Shown piece by piece: positions 29,529 through 35,186 of a stretch of 35,186 nt of DNA. Origin of the DNA: JAMIFV01 sp035906055 (lineage in GTDB: Bacteria; Pseudomonadota; Alphaproteobacteria; Rickettsiales; JABCZZ01); assembly GCA_035906055.1 (NCBI GenBank), contig JAMIFV010000036.1, positions 1-35,186 on the forward strand, given 5' to 3'. The number at the start of each line of letters is the position of its first letter. Positions within the stretch are counted from its first letter, which is position 1. The notes below the pieces were generated by a model that saw only the letters and a list, made by a program, of their open reading frames with translations, was not told the DNA's origin and did no database searches. A program made the position numbers and the translations under genes.

Positions 29529-29726
29529 TCAGCGCCCCTTGCCTTCTGGCGGCGGAGTATCATAGTATTCATCGTTCCCGGGCTGCGGTATATTACGTTT
29601 CTGAAGGATACGGGCGCCAACGCCCGGCGTGGCGAATGTTTCTTCGTGCAACTGCGCCTTCATGCCTGCCTCATTGATCTCGTGATATGTGCCGGGGCCA
29701 GGTTGCCCATCTTTGGAATTTGCCAT
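29529..29726 (-). CDS. Small unknown protein between argJ and ymdB
   Basis: This 65-residue, polar protein begins MANSKDGQPGPGTYHEINEAG and is rich in Pro and Gly at both ends. It has no membrane segment, signal or cysteine. It is accepted because it fits exactly between argJ (3-nt gap) and ymdB (2-nt gap) on the same strand with an ATG start. I do not recognise the family. Its position suggests coexpression with argJ and ymdB but says nothing more about function. Confidence 0.65.
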   Translation of the reverse strand: MANSKDGQPGPGTYHEINEAGMKAQLHEETFATPGVGARILQKRNIPQPGNDEYYDTPPPEGKGR

Positions 29727-29729
29727 GCG

Positions 29730-30959
29730 TCAACTCCGGTAACTGCCGTTGATGTCGATATACCCGTGGGTCAGGTCGCAGGTATAGACTTCCGCCTCCC
29801 CCTTGCCGCCCGCGCCCACATCAATCACAATGTCGATGCGCTGGCCTTTCATATGCAGGTTTACGGGCGTTTCGTCATAGCCCGCCACGCGCGCGCCGTC
29901 TTTGGCCACCAGCACGCCGCCGATCCACACGCCTATCCTTTCCTGCACCACCTTCTCGCCGCTGCGCCCCGCTGCCGCCACGATGCGGCCCCAGTTGGCG
30001 TCTTCACCCGCAATAGCGGTTTTCACCAGCGGCGAATTGGCGATGGTGAACGCAATCGTTTTTGCTGACTCGTTGCTCACCGCGCCTTTGGCGTTGATGG
30101 TGATGAACTTGCTGGCCCCCTCCCCGTCTTCCACCACGCTAATGGCAAGCTGGCGCAATACATCCGTGAATGCCATGCGGAAGGCCTGCACATGTGCATC
30201 CTGCACACTGGCAACCGCTGCATGTTTGGCCTTGCATGTGGCAAAGGCCATGAGCGTGTCATTGGTGGAGGTGTCGCTGTCCACGGTGATGGCATTGAAG
30301 GAAAGCTCATTCGCCTCCGTAAGCAGTGCCTGCAGCACATTATGCGGAATGTTCGCATCCGTTGCCACATAGGCAAGCAGCGTCGCCATGTTGGGCGCGA
30401 TCATGCCCGACCCCTTGGCGATGCCGTTTATGGTCACTTCCGCGCCGTCGATTGCCGCCTTCGCCGTCGCCACTTTCATGAACGTGTCGGTGGTCATGAT
30501 GGTGCGTGCCGCATCATGCCATTTATCATCCGAAAGCGCGCCGAACATGGCGGGTAATGCATTGGTTATTTTAGCATCCGGCAGCGGCTCACCGATCACG
30601 CCGGTGGAGGACATATAGACCTGTTGCGCTGTACAGCCTGCGGCAGCGGATGCCGCGTTCACCACGCGTTCCACCGACGCCATGCCACCCTCGCCGGTGA
30701 ACGCATTGGCATTGCCCGCATTCACCACCAGCGCCCGCGCCGTGCCCTGCGTGAGCGCTTCGCGTGACTGGATGACAGGTGCCGCCACTACCCTGGACGT
30801 GGTGAACACACCGGCCGCCTGTGTGCCTTCGTCAAACGCCATAAGCAACACGTCATTGCGGTTCCTGTAACGTATCTGCGTTCCGGCCACGGCGATACGC
30901 ACGCCATCAATGGGCGGCAATTCAGGAAAGGACTGAGGTGCGAGCGGAGACGTTTTCAT
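29730..30959 (-). CDS. argJ: Bifunctional ornithine acetyltransferase / N-acetylglutamate synthase
   Basis: ArgJ moves the acetyl group from N-acetylornithine to glutamate (cyclic arginine pathway) and may also use acetyl-CoA. The 409-residue precursor carries the self-cleavage site in GSGMIAPNMATLLAYVAT, cut before the Thr that becomes the nucleophile. LVVNAGNANAFTGEGG, MSSTGVIGEPLP and EDANWGRIVAAAGRSGE are other family blocks. First gene of the run argJ-65aa-ymdB-yebC-ruvC-ruvA. It lies downstream of ppiC, an arrangement common in alphaproteobacteria. Confidence 0.96.
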   Translation of the reverse strand: MKTSPLAPQSFPELPPIDGVRIAVAGTQIRYRNRNDVLLMAFDEGTQAAGVFTTSRVVAAPVIQSREALTQGTARALVVNAGNANAFTGEGGMASVERVVNAASAAAGCTAQQVYMSSTGVIGEPLPDAKITNALPAMFGALSDDKWHDAARTIMTTDTFMKVATAKAAIDGAEVTINGIAKGSGMIAPNMATLLAYVATDANIPHNVLQALLTEANELSFNAITVDSDTSTNDTLMAFATCKAKHAAVASVQDAHVQAFRMAFTDVLRQLAISVVEDGEGASKFITINAKGAVSNESAKTIAFTIANSPLVKTAIAGEDANWGRIVAAAGRSGEKVVQERIGVWIGGVLVAKDGARVAGYDETPVNLHMKGQRIDIVIDVGAGGKGEAEVYTCDLTHGYIDINGSYRS

Positions 30960-30984
30960 AACTTTACATATAATCCATAAAAGC

Positions 30985-31013
30985 AGAGGCGACCCCGTGC
31001 AAGGGCCGCCTCT
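30985..31013 (-). terminator. Possible terminator after ppiC
   Basis: A 7-bp stem (31013-31007 with 30991-30985, AGAGGCG/CGCCTCT) encloses a GC-rich loop and is followed on the minus strand by GC and TTTT. The T-tract is short and the hairpin lies close to the argJ start, so its strength is doubtful. Confidence 0.4.
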
Positions 31014-31024
31014 CGCTATAGGTT

Positions 31025-31093
31025 GGAGCGTTTTTGCTTTAGCCGCACACTAGGCAACCAAGGCGAAGTGCGCGGCTAAATGAAAAGTGCTCC
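31025..31093. repeat. Palindromic element at the ppiC 3' end
   Basis: Imperfect inverted arms of about 32 nt start with GGAGCGTTTTTGCTTTAGCC at 31025 and with the inverted form at 31093 (GGAGCACTTTTCATTTAGCC). They share TTTAGCCGC and CACT and are separated by about 10 nt. It ends 2 bp before the ppiC stop codon. Confidence 0.7.
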
Positions 31094-31095
31094 GA

Positions 31096-32025
31096 TCAGC
31101 GGCCAGCGGGGCTGACTGCGTCAATCGGGGCGATCGCTTCGGGTTCAGCAGGAAGCGGCTTTTCCATACCTTTGGAATCCACCACCACGACCTTCTGGTC
31201 CTTCATCACGCCGTTGACGTATTCCGACACCACTTTGCGGGTCAGCTGGTTCTTCAGGTCTTCCTTGAGCATTTCAAACGTAGGCGCCGGGGTAATGCGG
31301 CGATCTTCCAGCTTGATCACATGCCAGCCGAAATCGGTCTTCACCGGATCGGAGACTTCGCCCTTTTTCAGCGCGAAAGCGGCCTTGGAGAATTCCGGCG
31401 TCATGCGGTCGGCAGTGAACCAGCCCAGATCGCCACCGGACGCGCCGCTGGCCTTGTCTTCGGACTTGTCTTTCGCAACGGCGGCGAAGTCTTCACCCTT
31501 CTTGAGCTTTTTTGCCAGTGCTTTCGCGTCGGCTTCAGTCTTCACGAGGATGTGACGCGCGCGCACTTCTTCCGGACGCTCGCCGCGGTTCTTCATCTGC
31601 TGGTCATAAAGCTCCTTGAGCTTCTCGTCGCTCACCGCGTCCTTGGTCTTCACGCGCAGGAATTCCTGGATGAGAATCTGGTTCTCTGCGGTACGAACGC
31701 GCTCGCGCACTTCGGGGGATTCCGCAAGGTTGGGATCTTTCTTCGCTTCGCGCAGCAGGATATGCTCGTTGGCTACGCCGCGCAGCAGGTTGTTCTTGAT
31801 GCGGGGATCGAGCGTGTCAAAATCAGGCGAGTTTCCGCCCGGGAAAATCACTCTCCATACTTTTTCGATCTCGGAGCGCTTGATGTCGTCCGCGCCGATC
31901 TTCATGATGACATAATCTTCCTTGGATTTAGCAGCCGGCGTGGAAATAGGCGCGGCGCTTTCCTGAGCGTAGGCGGGAGCAGCGGCAATGAGGGCAGTAG
32001 CAACCAAAAGTGCATATTTTTTCAT
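31096..32025 (-). CDS. Periplasmic peptidyl-prolyl isomerase, parvulin type
   Basis: This 309-residue protein has a clear signal peptide (MKKYALLVATALIAAAPAYA). An N-terminal helical SurA/PpiC-like region and one parvulin domain at about 153-245 follow (VRARHILVKTEADAKALAKKL, GGDLGWFTADRM, GEVSDPVKTDFGWHVIKLED). It should help fold outer-membrane or periplasmic proteins. The ATG at 32025 is chosen because it starts the signal peptide behind AAGG; the longer frame to 32202 crosses the secA promoter. Divergent from secA, as in many alphaproteobacteria, a pairing of export with folding. Confidence 0.93.
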   Translation of the reverse strand: MKKYALLVATALIAAAPAYAQESAAPISTPAAKSKEDYVIMKIGADDIKRSEIEKVWRVIFPGGNSPDFDTLDPRIKNNLLRGVANEHILLREAKKDPNLAESPEVRERVRTAENQILIQEFLRVKTKDAVSDEKLKELYDQQMKNRGERPEEVRARHILVKTEADAKALAKKLKKGEDFAAVAKDKSEDKASGASGGDLGWFTADRMTPEFSKAAFALKKGEVSDPVKTDFGWHVIKLEDRRITPAPTFEMLKEDLKNQLTRKVVSEYVNGVMKDQKVVVVDSKGMEKPLPAEPEAIAPIDAVSPAGR

Positions 32026-32145
32026 ATGATTAACCTTATAATGCTTTATGAGGATCCTAATACGGAGCCAAACGTTAAAAAACCAGTTAAAAAGACCCAC
32101 GGGCCACTGGTATGGCATAGGCAAAAAATCAATGCAAGAGTAACA

Positions 32146-32174
32146 TTGACATACGCCGATACTGACCCTATCTC
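32146..32174 (+). promoter_or_regulatory. Candidate secA promoter, near-leaderless
   Basis: TTGACA (32146-32151) and TATCTC (32169-32174) are 17 nt apart. A start near 32181 is at most a few bases before the secA ATG at 32184, and there is no Shine-Dalgarno between. Confidence 0.6.
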
Positions 32175-32183
32175 TACGCGGAC

Positions 32184-34919
32184 ATGATAGGACAATTAGC
32201 AAAAAAGATATTCGGCAGCGCCAACGACCGCTATGTGCAGTCGCTGCGCAACAAGGTGCGCGCGATCAACGCACTGGAGCCCCAGTTGCAAAAGCTTACG
32301 GACGACCAGCTGGTTGCCCGCACCGCATGGCTGAAGGAGCGCCTCGCCAAGGGTGAAACGCTCGACCAGATACTTCCCGACGCTTTCGCCACCATGCGTG
32401 AAGCCGCCAAACGCCTGATGAACATGCGCCATTTCGACGTACAGCTCATCGGCGGCATGGTGCTGCATAACGGCATGATCTCGGAAATGCGTACGGGCGA
32501 AGGCAAAACCCTCGTGGCTACGCTTGCCGCCTATCTCAACGCCCTCAACGGCAAGGGCGTGCATATTGTTACCGTGAACGACTACCTCGCCACGCGCGAT
32601 TCCGAATGGATGGGACAGGTCTTCCGCTTCCTCGGCCTCACCGTCGGCTGCATCGTGCACGGGCTCGACGATTTCGAGCGCAAGATGGCCTACCAGTGCG
32701 ATATCGTGTACGCCACCAATAACGAGCTGGGCTTCGATTACCTGCGCGACAACATGAAATATTCCACCGAGCAGATGGTGCAGCGCGAATTCAATTTCGC
32801 CGTGGTGGACGAAGTGGACTCCATCCTCGTGGACGAGGCGCGCACGCCGCTTATCATCTCGGGCCCGACCGAAGATAATTCCGACCTCTACACCAAGATC
32901 GACCGCGTGATTCCCGGCCTGAAGCAGGCGGACTGGGAGAAAGACGAAAAATCACGCACCATCGTGCTGACCGAGGAAGGCGTGCGCAGCATGGAAGCGC
33001 TGCTGGAAAAAGCCGGGCTCATGAAGCAGGGCTCCAGCCTTTACGACATCGAGAACGTGGCGCTCGTGCATCACGTGAATCAGGCGCTGCGCGCGCATCA
33101 CATGTTTACGCGCGATGTGGAATACATCGTTAAAGACGACAAGGTTATCATCATCGACGAGTTCACCGGCCGCATGATGGACGGCAGGCGCTATTCCGAC
33201 GGCCTGCACCAGGCGCTGGAAGCCAAGGAAAATGTGAGCATCCAGAACGAAAACCAGACGCTGGCTTCCATTACCTTCCAGAATTACTTCCGCCTGTATC
33301 CCAAGCTTTCCGGCATGACCGGCACGGCGATGACCGAAGCCAACGAGTTCCGTGATATATACAAGCTCGAAGTGGTGGAAATCCCCACCAACGTGCAGGT
33401 AAAACGCCAGGACTCCAACGACGAGATCTACGCCAGCCGCGACGAGAAGTATAACGCGGTTATCGAACTCATCAAGGAGTGCCACGCCCGCAAGCAACCG
33501 GTGCTGGTGGGTACGGTGAGCATCGAAAAATCGGAATACCTCTCCAACACCCTCAAAAAAAGCAAGATCGCGCACAACGTGCTCAATGCGCGTTACCACG
33601 AGAAAGAAGCGCATATCATCGCGCAGGCGGGCCGCTCGGGCGCGGTTACCATCGCCACCAACATGGCGGGCCGCGGCACCGACATCATGCTCGGCGGCAA
33701 CCCGCAGATGCGCATTGTTGACGAACTGGGTGAGAATGCCGACCTCAACTCGCTGGCGGCACAGCGCATCCGCAACGAAGTGGAGAGAGAAAAAGCCGAT
33801 GTGCTCGCGGCGGGCGGCCTTTACGTTATCGGCACCGAGCGCCATGAAAGCCGCCGCATCGACAACCAGCTGCGCGGCCGCTCCGGCCGTCAGGGTGATC
33901 CCGGCGCATCCAAATTCTTCCTCTCGCTGGAAGACGACCTCATGCGCATCTTCGGCATGGAGCGCATTGACGGCCTGCTCAGCAAGATGGGCCTGCAGAA
34001 AGGCGAGGCTATTTTTCATCCATGGATGAACAAGGCCATCGAAAAAGCGCAGCAGAAGGTGGAAGGCCGCAATTACGAGATCCGCAAGAACCTGCTGAAG
34101 TTCGACGACGTGATGAACGACCAGCGCAAGGTGATTTATGAACAGCGCATCGAGATGATGACGGCGGGCAATGTGTCCGAGATCATCAACGCCATGCGCG
34201 AAGAGACCAATGCCGGTCTTGTCGGCACCTATATCCCCGAACGCTCCTATGCCGAACAGTGGGAAGTAGAAACGCTCGAGAAAGAGACCTATCGCATTTA
34301 CGGCATGCATTTGCCGGTGCAGGACTGGGCGAAGGAAGAAGGTATCGCCGATGAAGAGATACGCGAACGCCTGAACAAGGTTACCGACGAGCAGATCGCC
34401 AGCAAGGAATCGGCCTATGGCGAATCGACGCTGCGCATGGTGGAAAAACGCCTGCTCATGCAGACGCTCGACCAGTTGTGGAAAGACCACCTGCTCACGC
34501 TTGACCATCTGCGCCACAGCATCTCCTTGCGCGCCTACGGCCAGCGCGACCCGCTGAACGAATACAAGCAGGAAGCGTTCTCCCTGTTTGAGAACATGCT
34601 GCACCAGCTGCGCGAGCTCGTCACCATGCGCATGGCGCATCTGGAAATCCGCACCGAGCCTTCCGCGCTTTCCCTCCCGGAAATGACGCTCAGCCGCCAG
34701 ATGCAGGAAAGCCGGTTCGACCCCGCGATGAGCGGCGGCATGTATCCGCTGGCCGACGAGGACGAAAGCGAAAACGCCACGCAGCAGACCACCCGCTCGC
34801 ATGTGCCGCCCGAACAGCGCAACCCGAAAGACCCCTCCACCTGGGGCAAGATTGCGCGCAATGACACCTGCCCCTGCGGCTCCGGCAAGAAATACAAGCA
34901 CTGCCACGGCACGCTGTAA
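32184..34919 (+). CDS. secA: Preprotein translocase ATPase SecA
   Basis: SecA is the motor that drives preproteins through SecYEG. The 911-residue protein is complete. Walker A is MRTGEGKT (102-109) and Walker B with the DEAD-like box is VVDEVDSILVDEARTPL (from 207). The preprotein cross-linking region follows, then the second motor domain with TNMAGRGTDIMLGGNP and GTERHESRRIDNQLRGRSGRQGDPG. The C-terminal zinc motif CPCGSGKKYKHCH (C896, C898, C907, H908), which binds SecB and phospholipid, is present. The ATG at 32184 gives the usual N-terminus (LAKKIFGSANDR). It lacks a binding site and may be translated leaderless. Only a weak hairpin (34934-34949) follows it, with no T-tract. Confidence 0.98.
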   Translation: MIGQLAKKIFGSANDRYVQSLRNKVRAINALEPQLQKLTDDQLVARTAWLKERLAKGETLDQILPDAFATMREAAKRLMNMRHFDVQLIGGMVLHNGMISEMRTGEGKTLVATLAAYLNALNGKGVHIVTVNDYLATRDSEWMGQVFRFLGLTVGCIVHGLDDFERKMAYQCDIVYATNNELGFDYLRDNMKYSTEQMVQREFNFAVVDEVDSILVDEARTPLIISGPTEDNSDLYTKIDRVIPGLKQADWEKDEKSRTIVLTEEGVRSMEALLEKAGLMKQGSSLYDIENVALVHHVNQALRAHHMFTRDVEYIVKDDKVIIIDEFTGRMMDGRRYSDGLHQALEAKENVSIQNENQTLASITFQNYFRLYPKLSGMTGTAMTEANEFRDIYKLEVVEIPTNVQVKRQDSNDEIYASRDEKYNAVIELIKECHARKQPVLVGTVSIEKSEYLSNTLKKSKIAHNVLNARYHEKEAHIIAQAGRSGAVTIATNMAGRGTDIMLGGNPQMRIVDELGENADLNSLAAQRIRNEVEREKADVLAAGGLYVIGTERHESRRIDNQLRGRSGRQGDPGASKFFLSLEDDLMRIFGMERIDGLLSKMGLQKGEAIFHPWMNKAIEKAQQKVEGRNYEIRKNLLKFDDVMNDQRKVIYEQRIEMMTAGNVSEIINAMREETNAGLVGTYIPERSYAEQWEVETLEKETYRIYGMHLPVQDWAKEEGIADEEIRERLNKVTDEQIASKESAYGESTLRMVEKRLLMQTLDQLWKDHLLTLDHLRHSISLRAYGQRDPLNEYKQEAFSLFENMLHQLRELVTMRMAHLEIRTEPSALSLPEMTLSRQMQESRFDPAMSGGMYPLADEDESENATQQTTRSHVPPEQRNPKDPSTWGKIARNDTCPCGSGKKYKHCHGTL

Positions 34920-34993
34920 ACCGCGCCTTTACTCTCTGCAACAAGAGAGCCTGTTCATAATCTCACTGCGGCGAAGCGAAAACAGGGGCATAA

Positions 34994-35185
34994 TTAAAGA
35001 AATGGGGGGCTGGAAAGTACAAATTTGATAGCCCTTTTCTTTCTTTGTGATCTCAACCCCCGGTGGATTTTTATTTTTTCCTTGAGATGCGCGAATGTTC
35101 CTTCGAGGTGGTTTATGGTAGGCGGTATTGCGAGGCTTGGTATATCGCGACAGGTAAAGAGGCTGTGCAGGTTATCCTGCAATGA
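34994..35185 (-). CDS. Transposase, C-terminal fragment (5' end outside window)
   Basis: The minus-strand frame is open from the window edge to a TAA at 34996-34994 (63 residues). It contains IPPTINHLEGTFAHLKEKI followed by KIHRGLRSQRKKRAI. The N-x-LEG-x-F-x-x-LK-x-K-x-x-x-HRGL pattern is the C-terminal catalytic-glutamate region of a DDE transposase family seen in many bacterial IS elements; I cannot name the family with certainty. The last residues overlap the likely IS end (GGGCTATCAAATTTGTAC on the minus strand, 35033-35016). The IS lies next to secA. Confidence 0.72.
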   Translation of the reverse strand, partial: SLQDNLHSLFTCRDIPSLAIPPTINHLEGTFAHLKEKIKIHRGLRSQRKKRAIKFVLSSPPFL

Positions 35186-35186
35186 G

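Noticed and set aside
32952..34907. 651-codon minus-strand open frame
   Set aside because: Exact antisense of secA; its low-complexity, His/Ala/Leu-rich product is typical of a mirror frame of a GC-rich gene.
34932..34949. secA terminator
   Set aside because: CTCTC/GAGAG hairpin is short and lacks a T-tract.

Overview
The window is a GC-rich stretch of chromosome that carries mostly core genes. Everything readable points to an alphaproteobacterium: the secA / ppiC / argJ neighbourhood, an EnvC-like factor next to a CtpA protease, a divergent polysaccharide deacetylase and RppH, long S9 and short class I IlvC proteins, and a GEAS (not GDG) cofactor motif in IlvB. Complete proline and branched-chain amino acid genes argue against a strongly reduced intracellular parasite. 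I cannot place it below class. Both ends of the window carry the C-terminal end of a transposase, so it may be a whole contig broken at insertion sequences.

Layout. 1-300: an insertion sequence (IS) end and a lone tRNA-Ile(GAU). 387-3640 (minus): rplU-rpmA, then obgE-proB-DCC thiol oxidoreductase. 3921-4550: tRNA-Ser(CGA) and a gdx guanidinium exporter under a guanidine-III riboswitch. 4747-6845 (minus): an orphan pseudopilin, then rplM-rpsI. 6915-8845 (plus): proA-nadD. 8870-15446 (minus): leuA, a GIY-YIG nuclease cassette, ilvC, an S23 four-helix-bundle cassette, ilvN, an unknown gene, ilvB. 15517-17982: an unrecognised 821-residue protein with its own terminator. 18248-24535 (minus): a six-gene envelope operon of two membrane proteins, envC-like, ctpA, polysaccharide deacetylase and rppH. 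24562-26501 (plus): rsfS-rlmH, then phoU. 26714-30959 (minus): argJ, a 65-residue gene, ymdB, yebC, ruvC, ruvA. 31096-34919: ppiC and secA, divergent.

The genes form a few working groups: leucine/valine/isoleucine synthesis (ilvB, ilvN, ilvC, leuA), proline synthesis (proB, proA), ribosome assembly and modification (rplU, rpmA, obgE, rplM, rpsI, rsfS, rlmH), cell-wall remodelling at division (envC-like, ctpA, deacetylase), Holliday-junction processing (ruvA, ruvC) and protein export/folding (secA, ppiC).

The most unusual layer lies between the genes. Nearly every larger intergenic gap holds an inverted or tandem repeat. Three gaps hold arrays with a strict 7-nt period but different unit sequences: GTTGCAR, GTTNTTN and CCCCAAT. 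Two small accessory genes (GIY-YIG and S23) sit inside pairs of inverted repeats within the leucine/isoleucine block, and the repeats encode their C-termini. The same heptamer family supplies the start codon of nadD. Several other gaps hold MITE-like palindromes without genes. obgE, secA and possibly phoU look as if they are read from leaderless mRNAs.
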